Positions 54,087 through 63,810 of a stretch of 64,000 nucleotides of DNA are shown here, piece by piece. The notes under the pieces were generated by a model. That model made no database searches and had not been told where the DNA came from. It saw only the letters and a program-made list of their open reading frames with translations. The stretch is taken from contig NZ_CP012946.1 of the NCBI RefSeq assembly GCF_001402875.1, forward strand, positions 2,272,001 through 2,336,000, read 5' to 3'. Source of the DNA: Blastochloris viridis (GTDB lineage Bacteria; Pseudomonadota; Alphaproteobacteria; Rhizobiales; Xanthobacteraceae). How positions within the stretch are numbered: position 1 is the first letter of the stretch; the number at the start of each line of letters is the position of its first letter. Position numbers and translations under genes: made by a program.

Positions 54087-55502
54087 TCACCGCGCGGCGT
54101 AAGGCGTGAAGGCGCTGCGGTTCTCGTCGACCGACAGCGCCCGGCCGATCAGCGGAAACGCCCGCTGCGGGCAGGCCGGGCGTTCGCACACCTTGCAGCC
54201 GGCGCCGATCGGGGTCGGCGCCGCCGGATCGTCGAGGTCGAGCCCTTTTGAATAGACCAGCCGGCCGGCGTGGCGGATGTCGCAGCCGAGCCCGATGGCG
54301 AAGGTCTTGCCCGGCTCGCCATAGCCGCCGAGCGCGTCGTGCACGGTGCGGGCGATCCACAGATAGGTGCGCTCGTCCGGCATGCGCGCGACCTGGGTGA
54401 CGATGCGGCCGGGCTGCGCGAACGCCTCATACACGTTCCACAGCGGGCAGGTGCCGCCGGAGCGTGAGAAGTGGAAGTCGGTCGCCGACTGCCGCTTTGA
54501 GATGTTGCCGGCGCGATCCACCCGCACGAAGAAGAACGGTACCCCCGCCGCGCCCGGCCGCTGCAGCGAGCTGAGGCGCTGGCACACCGTCTCGAAGCCG
54601 ACGCCGAAGCGCCGGCCCAATAGATCGATGTCGTAGCGCAGCGCCTCGGCCGCGGCGAGAAATCCGGCGTACGGCATCAGCAGCGCCGCCGCGAAATAAT
54701 TGGCAAGGCCGATGCGGGCGAGCGCGTGGGTTTCGGCCGCGCCGCGCGCGGCCTCGGCGGCGAGCTGCGCAATCGCCTCGTCCATTTCGAGGAAGGCGAG
54801 CTGGGTGGCGAGCTGAAAGGCGCGCTGGCCGTCGTCGAGGCGGGCGGCAACGCCGAGCAGCCGCGCAGCGGGGTCGAAGCGGCGCTGGCCGGCGTCATCC
54901 GAGCGCTCGACGCTGACGCGCACACCGTGGCGCTGATCGAGATAGCGCGCAAGCCCGGCCGCCAGCGTCGGCGCCAGCGGCCGAATCTCGCCGGCCAGCC
55001 GCTCCGCCGCGGCGTCCAGCGCCGCGAAATGATTGTGGTGGGCGTAGAAGAAATCGCGCACCTGCTCGTAGGGCATCGGCGCGGTGAGCGTGGCGACGCC
55101 GCCCGAGCCGAGCCCCAGCTGATTGGCCATGGCGTCGGCCCGCTCCAGCGCGGTGCGATAGCGCCGATGCAGCGCCACCACCGCGCGGCCGAGCGTCGGC
55201 ATCTCGGCGGCGAGCTGCTTCACCTCGCCAAGACTCACCACCGCGCCATTGGCCGGATCGGCGAACACCTCGCGCAGGTCGGCGACCAGCCGCGCCTCGT
55301 CGCCCTCGGAGAACAGCTGCACGTCGACGCCGAACACGGCGTTGACCTTCAGCAGCACCGGCACCGTGAGCGGCCGCTGGTTCTTTTCGAGCTGATTGAC
55401 GTAGCTCGGCGACAGCCCGAGCGCCTGCGCCAGCGCGATCTGGGTGAGGCCGCGCTCTTCGCGCAGCCGCTTCAGCCGTCCACCGACGAACGCCTTCTTC
55501 AT
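54087..55502 (-). CDS. scfR: ScfR/RamB-family short-chain fatty acid regulator
   Basis: This 471-residue regulator has an N-terminal XRE helix-turn-helix (GRLKRLREERGLTQIALAQA, then LGLSPSYVNQLEKNQRPLTV). An IrrE/ImmA-like middle follows, then the DUF2083-type C-terminus with conserved cysteines in CPLWNVYEAF, LGCDIRHA and CKVCERPACPQRAFP. ScfR and RamB control propionate and acetate metabolism genes. It is divergent from prpD with 189 nt between starts, the usual arrangement for an activator of the methylcitrate cycle. The ATG at 55502 has GAGGT upstream. The gap contains strong candidate operators. Confidence 0.92.
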   Translation of the reverse strand: MKKAFVGGRLKRLREERGLTQIALAQALGLSPSYVNQLEKNQRPLTVPVLLKVNAVFGVDVQLFSEGDEARLVADLREVFADPANGAVVSLGEVKQLAAEMPTLGRAVVALHRRYRTALERADAMANQLGLGSGGVATLTAPMPYEQVRDFFYAHHNHFAALDAAAERLAGEIRPLAPTLAAGLARYLDQRHGVRVSVERSDDAGQRRFDPAARLLGVAARLDDGQRAFQLATQLAFLEMDEAIAQLAAEAARGAAETHALARIGLANYFAAALLMPYAGFLAAAEALRYDIDLLGRRFGVGFETVCQRLSSLQRPGAAGVPFFFVRVDRAGNISKRQSATDFHFSRSGGTCPLWNVYEAFAQPGRIVTQVARMPDERTYLWIARTVHDALGGYGEPGKTFAIGLGCDIRHAGRLVYSKGLDLDDPAAPTPIGAGCKVCERPACPQRAFPLIGRALSVDENRSAFTPYAAR

Positions 55503-55513
55503 CGTCACCTCGT

Positions 55514-55561
55514 CTTCGCAAACTTCGCAAAGCGCCGGCAAATTCGGCGAATATGTTTGCC
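55514..55561. promoter_or_regulatory. Candidate ScfR/RamB operators
   Basis: A perfect tandem CTTCGCAAA CTTCGCAAA (55514-55531) is followed by an inverted pair GGCAAA-N13-TTTGCC (55537-55561). On the minus strand the tandem reads TTTGCGAAG twice, close to the AAAGTTTGCAAA-type sites known for RamB. It lies in the scfR-prpD divergent gap, nearer scfR. Binding is inference. Confidence 0.55.
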
Positions 55562-55691
55562 AATTCAGGAGTTACCCGGCGAACCCCGATTGTGAATATT
55601 GCGAGATGACCGGCCGAGGCAAGTGCCAACCGCGCGGTTGCCGTCCGCGGGCGGCACGCCAAGGCCCGCTTTCACTCAAGGATATTCGACC

Positions 55692-57251
55692 GTGAAGCTT
55701 CATTGCGTCCGCACCCACAAATCCGCCGACAACCTGCCGCGTGCCGAGCAATTCGCCTGGAAGATCGCCGAGGTGGCGACCGACCCGGTGGCGGTCGAGC
55801 CCGACGTCGCCTTGATGATCGGCAACCGCATCATCGACAACGCCGCGGTGGCCGCCGCCTCGCTGACCCGCCGACCGGTGGTGAATGCGCGGTTCCAGGC
55901 CAATGCCCATCCGTTCCGCCCCGGCGCGACCGTGTTCGGCATGTCGTTGCACCGGCGGGTGTCGCCGGAATGGGCGGCGTGGGCCAACGGCGTCGCGGTG
56001 CGCGAACTCGACTTTCACGACACCTTCCTTGCCGCCGATTATTCCCACCCCGGCGACAACATTCCGCCGGTGCTGGCGGTGGTGCAGCATTGCGGGCTCG
56101 ACGGCGCGGCGCTGGTGCGCGGCCTTGCCGCCGCCTACCAGATCCAGGTCGATCTGGTGAAAGGCATCTGCCTGCACGAGCACAAGATCGACCACATCGC
56201 CCATCTCGGCCCGTCGGCCGCCGCCGGCATCGGCGCCGCGCTCGGGCTTCCGACCGAAATGGTCTATCAGGCGGTGCAACAGGCGCTGCACGTCACCACC
56301 ACCACCCGCCAATCGCGCAAGGGCGAGATTTCGAGCTGGAAGGCCTACGCCCCCGCCTTCGCCGGCAAGATGGCGGTGGAGGCGGTCGACCGGGTGATGC
56401 GCGGCGAAGGCGCGCCCTCCCCGGCCTGGGAGGGCGAGGACGGCTTCATCGCCTGGATGCTGGGCGGCCCGGAGGTGTCCTACCTGGTGCGCCTGCCCGA
56501 GAAGGGCGAGCCCAAGCGCGCGATCCTGGAGACCTACACCAAGGAGCACTCGGCCGAATACCAAAGCCAGGCGCTGATCGACCTTGCCCGCCGCATGGGG
56601 CCGCGCATCGGCGATCTGTCGCGGGTGAAGAGCATCGTCATCCACACCAGCCACCACACCCATTACGTGATCGGCACCGGCGCCGGCGATCCGCAGAAGA
56701 TGGACCCCAAGGCAAGCCGGGAAACGCTCGACCACTCGATCATGTACATCTTCGCGGTGGCGCTGGAGGACGGCGGCTGGCACCACGAGCGCTCCTACGC
56801 GCCGGAGCGGGCAGCGCGCCCCGCCACCGTGGCGCTGTGGCACAAGATCTCGACGGTCGAAGACTCCGAGTGGACGCGGCGCTACCACAGCCACAATCCC
56901 AAGGAGAAGGCGTTCGGCGGCCGCGTGGTGGTGAGACTCAACGACGGCCGGGTGATCGAGGACTCCATCGCCGTCGCCGACGCCCACCCGCTCGGCGCCC
57001 GGCCGTTCGAGCGCGCGCACTACATCGCCAAGTTCCGCACCCTCGCCGAGGGCATCATCACCCCCAGCGAGCAGGATCGCTTCCTGGCGACGGTCGAACG
57101 GCTGCCGACGCTGAGCGCCGACCACATGTCCGGCCTCACCGTCGCCGCCGATCCGACGCTGCTCGCCCCCAGCGACACCACCGGCATCTTCGACTGGCGC
57201 GCAACTGATGCCGCGCCGGCCGCTGCCCCGCTTTCCGCCGTCTCCGCTTGA
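55692..57251 (+). CDS. prpD: 2-methylcitrate dehydratase
   Basis: This 519-residue MmgE/PrpD-family enzyme dehydrates 2-methylcitrate to 2-methyl-cis-aconitate in the methylcitrate cycle, which oxidises propionyl-CoA. Family blocks are [18 protein letters not shown], the strongly conserved [20 protein letters not shown] followed by [14 protein letters not shown], and [20 protein letters not shown]. The start is the GTG at 55692, which gives [20 protein letters not shown]; no ATG lies closer. It is first of three genes, overlaps or touches prpC, and is divergent from scfR. No acnD or prpF is present, so this PrpD should do the dehydration alone. Confidence 0.95.
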   Translation: MKLHCVRTHKSADNLPRAEQFAWKIAEVATDPVAVEPDVALMIGNRIIDNAAVAAASLTRRPVVNARFQANAHPFRPGATVFGMSLHRRVSPEWAAWANGVAVRELDFHDTFLAADYSHPGDNIPPVLAVVQHCGLDGAALVRGLAAAYQIQVDLVKGICLHEHKIDHIAHLGPSAAAGIGAALGLPTEMVYQAVQQALHVTTTTRQSRKGEISSWKAYAPAFAGKMAVEAVDRVMRGEGAPSPAWEGEDGFIAWMLGGPEVSYLVRLPEKGEPKRAILETYTKEHSAEYQSQALIDLARRMGPRIGDLSRVKSIVIHTSHHTHYVIGTGAGDPQKMDPKASRETLDHSIMYIFAVALEDGGWHHERSYAPERAARPATVALWHKISTVEDSEWTRRYHSHNPKEKAFGGRVVVRLNDGRVIEDSIAVADAHPLGARPFERAHYIAKFRTLAEGIITPSEQDRFLATVERLPTLSADHMSGLTVAADPTLLAPSDTTGIFDWRATDAAPAAAPLSAVSA

Positions 57252-57262
57252 TGAGGACTGTC

Positions 57263-58474
57263 ATGACGCAGACTCTATCGACCACCGACCCGTCGAATGC
57301 GACCGCAGCGCCCGGCCGGCCGGCCAAGAAATCGGTCGCGCTGTCGGGCGTCGTCGCCGGCAACACCGCGCTGTGCAGCGTCGGGCGCAGCGGCAACGAC
57401 CTGCATTATCGCGGCTACGACATTCTCGACATCGCCGAGATCTGCACGTTCGAGGAGATCGCCTTTCTCCTGGTGCACGGCACCCTGCCGACCGCCGCGG
57501 AGCTTGCGCTGTACAAGACCAAGCTGCAGCGCCTGCGCGGCCTGCCCTCGGCGGTGCGGCGCATTCTGGAGGAGCTGCCCGCCAGCGCCAACCCGATGGA
57601 CGTGATGCGCTCGGGCGTGTCGGCGCTGGGGTGCGTGCTGCCTGAGCCGGAGGACCACAACCTTCCCGGCACGCGCGACATCGCCGACCGGTTGCTCGCC
57701 TCGCTCGGCTCGATGCTGCTCTACTGGTACCACTTCGCCCAGAACGGCCGGCGCATCGAGGTCGAGACCGACGACGACAGCATCGCGGCGCACTTCCTCC
57801 ACCTGCTGCACGGCCGCCCGCCGGCGCTTTCACACGTGCGGGCGATGCACACGTCGTTGATCCTCTACGCCGAGCACGAGTTCAACGCCTCGACCTTCAC
57901 CGCACGCTCGATCGCCGGCACCGGCGCCGACTTCTATTCCGCCATCGCCGGCGCCATCGGCGCGCTACGGGGGCCCAAGCACGGCGGCGCCAACGAGGCT
58001 GCGTTCGAGATCCAGAAGCGCTATGTCGACGCCGACGAGGCGGAGGCCGACATCCGCCGGCGCATCAAAGCGAAAGAGGTGGTGATCGGCTTCGGCCATC
58101 CGGTCTACACCATCTCCGACCCGCGCAGCCGCGTCATCAAGGAGGTGGCGCGCCATCTCTGCGTCGAGGCGGATTCGACGCGGATGTTCCAGATCGCCGA
58201 GCGCATCGAAACCGTGATGCACGAGACCAAGAACATGTTTCCCAATCTCGATTGGTTCAGCGCCGTGTCCTACCACATGCTCGGCGTGCCGACCGCGCTG
58301 TTCACGCCGCTGTTCGTGATCGGCCGCACCTCCGGCTGGAGCGCGCACGTTATCGAGCAGCGGGTCGACAACAAGATCATCCGGCCGTCCGCCAATTACG
58401 TCGGACCGGAAGGCCGCACCTTCGTGCCATTGGAAGCGCGGGGGCGCACGGTGTCCTCGATCCGGGCCGCGTGA
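57263..58474 (+). CDS. prpC: 2-methylcitrate synthase
   Basis: This 403-residue citrate-synthase-fold enzyme condenses propionyl-CoA with oxaloacetate. Family blocks are [20 protein letters not shown], then [12 protein letters not shown], the catalytic-histidine region [31 protein letters not shown], and the [14 protein letters not shown] motif with the second histidine. The short form and the [11 protein letters not shown] start favour methylcitrate over citrate synthase. The start is set at the ATG at 57263, which has AGGA 8 nt upstream; an ATG at 57251 overlapping the prpD stop is possible. Confidence 0.95.
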   Translation: MTQTLSTTDPSNATAAPGRPAKKSVALSGVVAGNTALCSVGRSGNDLHYRGYDILDIAEICTFEEIAFLLVHGTLPTAAELALYKTKLQRLRGLPSAVRRILEELPASANPMDVMRSGVSALGCVLPEPEDHNLPGTRDIADRLLASLGSMLLYWYHFAQNGRRIEVETDDDSIAAHFLHLLHGRPPALSHVRAMHTSLILYAEHEFNASTFTARSIAGTGADFYSAIAGAIGALRGPKHGGANEAAFEIQKRYVDADEAEADIRRRIKAKEVVIGFGHPVYTISDPRSRVIKEVARHLCVEADSTRMFQIAERIETVMHETKNMFPNLDWFSAVSYHMLGVPTALFTPLFVIGRTSGWSAHVIEQRVDNKIIRPSANYVGPEGRTFVPLEARGRTVSSIRAA

Positions 58475-58481
58475 GGTCGCC

Positions 58482-59402
58482 GTGCCCTATCTGATCGCAT
58501 CTGACTATCCGAACGAGACGGCGGGGGCACGCTTTCGCGCCCTCGTCGAGCGCGGCGGCATCCTCCGCCTTCCCGGCGCCCACAACGGCATGGCGGCGCT
58601 GCAGGCGCGGGCTGCCGGCTTCGAGGCGCTGTACCTGTCCGGCGCCGCGATGACGGCATCGATGGGCCTGCCCGACCTCGGCATCATCACCGTCGACGAG
58701 GTCGCCGGCTTCGTCCGCCAGATCGCCCGCGCCAGCGCGTTGCCGGTGCTGGTCGACGGCGACACCGGCTATGGCGAAGCGCTCAATGTCATGCACATGG
58801 TGCGCACCTTCGAAGACGCCGGTGCCGGTGCGGTCCATATCGAGGACCAGATCCTGCCGAAGAAGTGCGGCCACCTCAACGGCAAGAAGCTGGCCGACGC
58901 CCGCGACATGGCGGCCAAGGTCGCCGCCGCCGCCAAGGCGCGGCGTCAGCTCTATTTGATCGCCCGCACCGACGCCGCCGCAACCGAAGGACTCGACGGC
59001 GCGGTGGCGCGGGCGAAGCTCTATGTCGAGGCCGGCGCCGACGCCATCTTCCCCGAAGCGCTCGGCGACGCCGAAACGTTCCGCGCCTTCGCCGCCCGCC
59101 TGCCCGGCGTGCCGCTGCTCGCCAACATGACCGAGTTCGGCCGCACGCCGACCTTCACCGCGGCGGAGTTCGAGGCGATGGGATATCGCATGGTGATCTG
59201 GCCGGTGTCCTCGCTACGGGTCGCGGCCAAGGCGCAGGAGAAGCTCTACGCCACCCTCGCCCGCAACGGCAGCACCAAGGCGATGCTCGGCGAGATGCAG
59301 ACCCGCGCCGAGCTCTACGACCTGATCGGCCTCGCCGCGTTCGAGGCGCTCGACGCCTCGATCGTGTCGACGGTGCTGCCGGGCGCCGCCGCCGCGGAGT
59401 GA
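58482..59402 (+). CDS. prpB: 2-methylisocitrate lyase
   Basis: This 306-residue isocitrate-lyase superfamily enzyme splits 2-methylisocitrate into pyruvate and succinate. It has the metal-binding block VLVDGDTGYG, the catalytic KKCGH signature (PKKCGHLNGKKL), EDQILPKK before it, and the NMTEFGRTP block. The GTG at 58482 lies 7 nt after the prpC stop. It ends the prpDCB operon. The next gene converges on it across 192 nt, which hold no clear gene. Confidence 0.95.
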   Translation: MPYLIASDYPNETAGARFRALVERGGILRLPGAHNGMAALQARAAGFEALYLSGAAMTASMGLPDLGIITVDEVAGFVRQIARASALPVLVDGDTGYGEALNVMHMVRTFEDAGAGAVHIEDQILPKKCGHLNGKKLADARDMAAKVAAAAKARRQLYLIARTDAAATEGLDGAVARAKLYVEAGADAIFPEALGDAETFRAFAARLPGVPLLANMTEFGRTPTFTAAEFEAMGYRMVIWPVSSLRVAAKAQEKLYATLARNGSTKAMLGEMQTRAELYDLIGLAAFEALDASIVSTVLPGAAAAE

Positions 59403-59594
59403 TCGGGCCTTGCGCGCGCCGGGGCGGCCGCCTCGGCGGGCGCAGGTGGCGGCGCGCCGGCGGCCGCAGGTCCCGCGGTCCCGGCGCGCTTGCCAAGGTG
59501 CGGCACCACCACCGGCGCCGCGCTGGCGCGGCGGCCGAGCCGGCCGGCGCGGGCCAGGGTTCGCAGCTGGTCGCGGACCCATCCCGTCATGGCG

Positions 59595-60170
59595 TCAGGT
59601 CCGCTCGATGTCGGCGACCGCGCGATCGAGCGCGTCGGCGATGGCGCGCGCCGCCTCGTCGGTGAGCGGCACCCGCTCCATCCGCATCCGGAGCGCGAGC
59701 TTCAGATTCTCCATGGCGCGGATCACCGGCGCCGGCACTTCGGCCCGGCTCGCACCGACCTCGGCCATGCGGACCAGCATCGCCTCCACCGTCGCGCGGT
59801 TGGCGTTGAGATAGGCTCGCCCGGCATCGGTGACGGTGTAGAGCTTCTTGCTGCCGTCGCTGTGGCCGACATCGACGAAGCCCTGCTCCTCAAGCAGCGT
59901 CAGGGCGGGATAGATGGTGCCGGGGCTCGGGCTGTAGGCGCCGTTGACCGCGGCCTCGATCGACTTGATCAGCTCGTAGCCGTGCCGCGGCCGCTCGGCG
60001 ATCAGATGCAGCACGACGAGATGAAGATCGCCGTGGGCGAACAGCCGGCCCAGCCGGCCGCCGCGGCCGCGACCGTGGCCGGGCTCGCCCAATGTCGCAT
60101 GATCGTCGGCGAAACCGCGCCGCATGCGGCCATGGCCGCCGCCCAATCCGTCGAATCGGGATTTGAACAT
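59595..60170 (-). CDS. PadR-family transcriptional regulator
   Basis: This 191-residue protein has a basic, Gly-rich N-terminal region and then the PadR winged helix (HLIAERPRHGYELIKSIEAA, then YSPSPGTIYPALTLLEEQGF, VDVG and KKLYTVTDAGRAYL). A C-terminal helical dimerisation region follows. The ATG at 60170 has a perfect GGAGG 4-5 nt upstream. It follows the [2Fe-2S] protein gene by 11 nt in the same direction, so the two form an operon that is probably self-repressed from the site at 60714-60751. The ligand is unknown. Confidence 0.9.
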   Translation of the reverse strand: MFKSRFDGLGGGHGRMRRGFADDHATLGEPGHGRGRGGRLGRLFAHGDLHLVVLHLIAERPRHGYELIKSIEAAVNGAYSPSPGTIYPALTLLEEQGFVDVGHSDGSKKLYTVTDAGRAYLNANRATVEAMLVRMAEVGASRAEVPAPVIRAMENLKLALRMRMERVPLTDEAARAIADALDRAVADIERT

Positions 60171-60181
60171 TTTATCCTCCG

Positions 60182-60697
60182 TCAGTCCTGGTTGGTGGCG
60201 CCGCGGCCGATCGCCGCGACGATGTCTCGAACGTCGCCGGCCTGGACGCGAACGTGGGTGGTGTCGCGGACCGGCACGCCGGACACATCGCCGGATTGCC
60301 GGACCACGACGATCGGTCCCTCCGCACAACGGTCGATGCAGCCGCACGGCCGCACCTCGATGTCGGTTCGACCGCTGGCCGCCACCTCGCGCTTGAGGTC
60401 GTCGACCAAAGAGCGGTCGTTCCAACGACAGCGGCAGTCGGATCCGGCACAGACCGCGATCACTGCCCCGGCCTCGGACCCGCTTTCCGACGCCGATGAG
60501 CGGCGTTCGGCGCCGGCCGCCGCGTGCCGCCTGTGCCGGCCTGCCGCCGGCGGGGCGTCGGCCCGGCCCTCCCCCAGCGCCCTCGCCAGCCCTCTCAGCA
60601 GGGCGGCAAGGCCCGCGGAACCGCAGCCTCCCGCCCGGTTTCGCTGGTGTCCGCCGCCGTGGCGGTGTCGCCGGCGGCGCCCCATTTCGATCTGCAT
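60182..60697 (-). CDS. Thioredoxin-like [2Fe-2S] ferredoxin domain protein
   Basis: This is a 171-residue protein. The first 70 residues are Arg/Gly/His-rich and low-complexity. The C-terminal 100 form a thioredoxin-fold ferredoxin domain with the four expected ligands in AVCAGSDCRCRW and VRPCGCIDRCAEGPIVVV (a C-x4-C pair and a C-x3-C pair). Such domains occur in NuoE- and HoxE-type electron-transfer chains and as stand-alone proteins. The ATG at 60697 follows GAGGATATATC. It is paired with a PadR regulator. The electron partner is not visible. Confidence 0.8.
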   Translation of the reverse strand: MQIEMGRRRRHRHGGGHQRNRAGGCGSAGLAALLRGLARALGEGRADAPPAAGRHRRHAAAGAERRSSASESGSEAGAVIAVCAGSDCRCRWNDRSLVDDLKREVAASGRTDIEVRPCGCIDRCAEGPIVVVRQSGDVSGVPVRDTTHVRVQAGDVRDIVAAIGRGATNQD

Positions 60698-60713
60698 GAT
60701 ATATCCTCGTACG

Positions 60714-60751
60714 TTTCGATGAGATTTCGATACATCTAATCGCCATCGAAA
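60714..60751. promoter_or_regulatory. Candidate PadR operator
   Basis: TTTCGAT occurs twice (60714-60720 and 60725-60731), and its inverse ATCGAAA is at 60745-60751, in the short AT-richer gap upstream of the ferredoxin-PadR operon. The direct plus inverted pattern is typical of an autoregulatory site. Binding is inference. Confidence 0.45.
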
Positions 60752-60939
60752 ACAAGTCTGCCGACGTCGATTTGACGCCAGCCAAGGCGCCGGCGGGCGC
60801 GGCGGGATCGGAATTGTGTTTTTGATCAAGGAGATGGCGCCAGATGGTCGCGTCAATGGCGACCGGGCGCGCCGGCCGACGCGCGCCGTCACCGAGCGCG
60901 GCGCCAGCGCGCGGGAATTCTTGTCGTTGAATCAGACGC

Positions 60940-61578
60940 TTAGGACGACGCCACCGTGCTCGCCTGCCCCACCAGCTCCGCGTCGGCGCAGCCGGCGACG
61001 CGGAACGGCTGCAGCCGGGAGGTCACGCCCAGCGCCGCGAGCTCGCTGCAGAGCCGCGCCAGCGCGACCTCGTCGAGCAGTGCCGGGTGGACGGTGGTGC
61101 GCAGGTCGCAGGCGACGCCGCTGGCAAGCAGGAGCTTCAGGCTGGCGCGCGCCGCCTCGCCGCTGCCGGCGACGCCGGTGATGCGGGCGTAGTCGTCGAA
61201 CGGCGCCTTGATATCGAAGCCGACCCAGTCGACGAGCGGCAGCAGCGCGGCAAGCCGCTCCGGCGCCGGGCCGCCGGTGTGCAGGCCGACGCGAAACCCC
61301 AGCGCCCGCACCTCCCCGGCCGCCTCCGTCAGCGCCGCCTGAACCGATGGCTCGCCGCCGGAGAACACCACGCCGTCGAGAAGGCCGCGGCGGGCCGTAA
61401 GGAACGCCAGCACATCAGGCCACGCGACCTGCTCGGCGCCGCGCGGCGGCAGCAGATGCGGATTGTGGCAGTAGCGGCAACGCCACGGGCAACCCTGCAA
61501 GAACACCGTGGCGACGAGTTGGCCCGGCCAATCGCAGCACGACAGCCGCGCCAGCCCGCCGATGCGCAACTCAGCCAA
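60940..61578 (-). CDS. nrdG: Anaerobic RNR-activating radical SAM protein NrdG
   Basis: This 212-residue radical SAM protein has the CxxxCxxC motif in [16 protein letters not shown], preceded by [14 protein letters not shown]. The SAM-binding GGE block is FSGGEPSVQ, and [13 protein letters not shown] follows. It generates the glycyl radical of class III ribonucleotide reductase under anaerobic conditions. The start is unclear: TTG at 61578 overlaps the stop of the upstream small gene, and TTG at 61590 is also open. It is the last gene of the nrdD operon. Confidence 0.92.
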   Translation of the reverse strand: MAELRIGGLARLSCCDWPGQLVATVFLQGCPWRCRYCHNPHLLPPRGAEQVAWPDVLAFLTARRGLLDGVVFSGGEPSVQAALTEAAGEVRALGFRVGLHTGGPAPERLAALLPLVDWVGFDIKAPFDDYARITGVAGSGEAARASLKLLLASGVACDLRTTVHPALLDEVALARLCSELAALGVTSRLQPFRVAGCADAELVGQASTVASS

Positions 61579-61771
61579 GCTCGGTCTCAAGCTTCACCCG
61601 CCCCTCGCTGAAGCAGCGCCGCTCGGCGAACTCGCCTTGCTTGCCGCGATTGAACGACGCCACCGGGCGGTGATAGCCCATCACCCGCGTCCAGATTTCG
61701 CAAGGCTGGCGTTCGCTATCCTTCAGCTCAATGACGGGCTTGAGGTCGGCGGGAGACGGCATATGGGTCAT
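61571..61771 (-). CDS. Separate glycyl-radical domain of class III ribonucleotide reductase
   Basis: This 66-residue protein corresponds to the C-terminal end of ordinary NrdD. Its core reads [20 protein letters not shown] followed by [11 protein letters not shown], with the radical-bearing glycine of the RVxGY motif. It has its own start (ATG at 61771 with GGAG about 8 nt upstream). It follows the nrdD stop by 17 nt, and its stop overlaps nrdG. NrdD itself ends just after its zinc cysteines and lacks this motif, so the catalytic radical site would be supplied in trans. A sequencing error could be excluded only by comparison with relatives, but the TAA of nrdD, the gap and the ribosome-binding site make a true split more likely. 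Confidence 0.8.
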   Translation of the reverse strand: MTHMPSPADLKPVIELKDSERQPCEIWTRVMGYHRPVASFNRGKQGEFAERRCFSEGRVKLETELG

Positions 61772-61788
61772 GGCGGGCTCCAGTTCAG

Positions 61789-63810
61789 TTAATGGGCTGC
61801 GGCGTGCTGCTTGCGAGCGATCAGCTCGGCGTCGCATTTCGGGCAGAAAGCGTGCTCACCTTTAATGTAGCCGTGTTTGGGGCAGATCGAGAACGTCGGC
61901 GTTACGGTGAGATAAGGCAGTCGGAAGTTTTCCAGCGCCCGCCGCACCAGTGTCTTGCACGCCGCGGCGGAGGAAATGCGCTCCCCCATATAGAGATGCA
62001 GCACGGTGCCGCCGGTGTACTTGCGCTGTAGTTCGTCCTGCCGCGCCAGGGCCTCGAACGGATCGTCGGTGAACCCGACCGGCAGCTGGCTGGAATTGGT
62101 GTAGTAGGGCTGGTCGGGCGTGCCGGCCTGCAGGATGCCGGGGAAGCGCTTCCTGTCCTCCCGCGCGAAGCGGTAGGTGGTGCCCTCGGCCGGCGTCGCC
62201 TCAAGGTTATAGAGGTGGCCGGTCTCCTCCTGGAACGCGGTGATGCGCGCGCGCAGATGGTCGAGCACCCGCACCGCGAAGGCGTGGCCGAACTCCGTGG
62301 TGATGTCCTCGGCGTCCGCAGTGAAGTTGCGGATCATCTCGTTGATGCCGTTGACGCCGATGGTGGCGAAGTGGTTGCGCAGCGTGCCGAGATAGCGCCG
62401 CGTGTAGGGAAACAGCCCGGCGTCGATGTGGCGCTGGATCACCTTGCGCTTGATCTCGAGGCTGGTGCGCGCGATCTCCAACAGCGCATCGAGGCGCGCG
62501 AACAGCTTGGCGTCGTCACCGCGGCTGGTGTAGCCGAGCCGGGCGCAGTTGAGCGTGACGACGCCGACCGACCCGGTCTGCTCGGCGGAGCCGAACAGGC
62601 CGTTGCCGCGCTTGAGAAGTTCGCGCAAGTCGAGTTGAAGCCGGCAGCACATCGAGCGCACCATGTGCGGCTTCAGCTCGGAATTGACGAAGTTCTGGAA
62701 GTACGGCAGCCCGTATTTCGCCGTCATCTCGAACAGAAGCCCGGCGTTCTCACTCTCCCACGGAAAATCGGGGGTGATGTTGTAGGTCGGGATCGGGAAG
62801 GTGAAGACGCGGCCCTTGGCGTCACCTTTGGTCATCACCTCGATATAGGCGCGGTTGATGCCGTCCATCTCGACCTGGAGATCGCCGTAGGTGAAATCCA
62901 TCTCCTCGCCGGCAATCACCGGAACTTGGTCGCGCAGGTCGTCGGGGCAGGTCCAGTCGAAGGTGAGATTGGTGAACGGCGTCTGGGTGCCCCAGCGCGA
63001 GGGCACGTTGAGGTTATAGACCAGTTCCTGAATGCACTGGCGCACCTCGGCGTAGGACAGTTGGTCCTTGCGCACGAACGGCGCGAGATAGGTGTCGAAC
63101 GAGGAAAATGCCTGGGCGCCGGCCCACTCGTTCTGCAGCGTGCCGAGGAAGTTGACGATCTGGCCGACCGCGCTGGAGAGGTGCTTCGGCGGCGCCGCCT
63201 CGACCTTGCCCGGCACGCCGTTCAGGCCCTCCATCAGCAGCGTGCGCAGCGACCAGCCGGCGCAATAGCCGGCCAGCATGTCGAGGTCGTGGATATGAAG
63301 ATCGCCCTCGCGGTGGGCGCGGCCGACCTCGGGCGGGTAGACGTGCGACAGCCAATAATTGGCCACCACCTTGCCGGAAACGTTGAGGATCAGCCCGCCC
63401 AGCGAATATCCCTGGTTGGCGTTGGCGCTCACCCGCCAGTCCGCCCGGTCGAGATATTCATTGACCGAGGTTTCGACGTCGACCGCCGTCCTGGCGTCGC
63501 GGCGCAGGCGGGCGCGCTGCTCGCGATAGACGATGTACGCGCGCGCCGTGGCAAAATGGTCGGCCGAGATCAGCACCTGCTCGACCACGTCCTGGATCTG
63601 CTCGATGTGCGGTGCCTGACCCTGGAAGCGGTGGGCGAGCACCTTGATCGCCTGCTCGGCCAGCCGGGCGCTGTCCGGCCGGTCGAACTCGCCGGTTGCC
63701 TTGCCGGCGCGCTCGATGGCGACGCGGATCTTGTCGCCGTCGAACACCACCGGCTGCCCGGTTCGCTTGATGACGTTGGACGGCAGAACGACGGGATCGG
63801 CGGGGGACAT
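61789..63810 (-). CDS. nrdD: Class III anaerobic ribonucleoside-triphosphate reductase, large part
   Basis: This 673-residue protein has an N-terminal ATP-cone (NVIKRTGQPVVFDGDKIRVA to YIVYREQRARLR, about residues 10-100) for allosteric control. The catalytic barrel follows, with GDLHIHDLDMLAGYCAGWSL, NVPSRWGTQTPFTNLTFDW, VTLNCARLGYTSRG and YTNSSQLPVGF. The C-terminal zinc-binding cysteines are in SICPKHGYIKGEHAFCPKCD. The usual glycyl-radical tail is missing and is encoded by the next gene. It makes deoxynucleotides without oxygen. The ATG at 63810 follows GAGGAG. The 190 nt to the right edge hold no gene I can support. Confidence 0.93.
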   Translation of the reverse strand: MSPADPVVLPSNVIKRTGQPVVFDGDKIRVAIERAGKATGEFDRPDSARLAEQAIKVLAHRFQGQAPHIEQIQDVVEQVLISADHFATARAYIVYREQRARLRRDARTAVDVETSVNEYLDRADWRVSANANQGYSLGGLILNVSGKVVANYWLSHVYPPEVGRAHREGDLHIHDLDMLAGYCAGWSLRTLLMEGLNGVPGKVEAAPPKHLSSAVGQIVNFLGTLQNEWAGAQAFSSFDTYLAPFVRKDQLSYAEVRQCIQELVYNLNVPSRWGTQTPFTNLTFDWTCPDDLRDQVPVIAGEEMDFTYGDLQVEMDGINRAYIEVMTKGDAKGRVFTFPIPTYNITPDFPWESENAGLLFEMTAKYGLPYFQNFVNSELKPHMVRSMCCRLQLDLRELLKRGNGLFGSAEQTGSVGVVTLNCARLGYTSRGDDAKLFARLDALLEIARTSLEIKRKVIQRHIDAGLFPYTRRYLGTLRNHFATIGVNGINEMIRNFTADAEDITTEFGHAFAVRVLDHLRARITAFQEETGHLYNLEATPAEGTTYRFAREDRKRFPGILQAGTPDQPYYTNSSQLPVGFTDDPFEALARQDELQRKYTGGTVLHLYMGERISSAAACKTLVRRALENFRLPYLTVTPTFSICPKHGYIKGEHAFCPKCDAELIARKQHAAAH

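Noticed and set aside
59315..59590. 91-codon minus-strand frame just downstream of padR
   Set aside because: It begins 4 nt after the padR stop but overlaps the end of prpB antisense, is Ala/Pro-rich and has no recognisable feature. Left out as unsupported.
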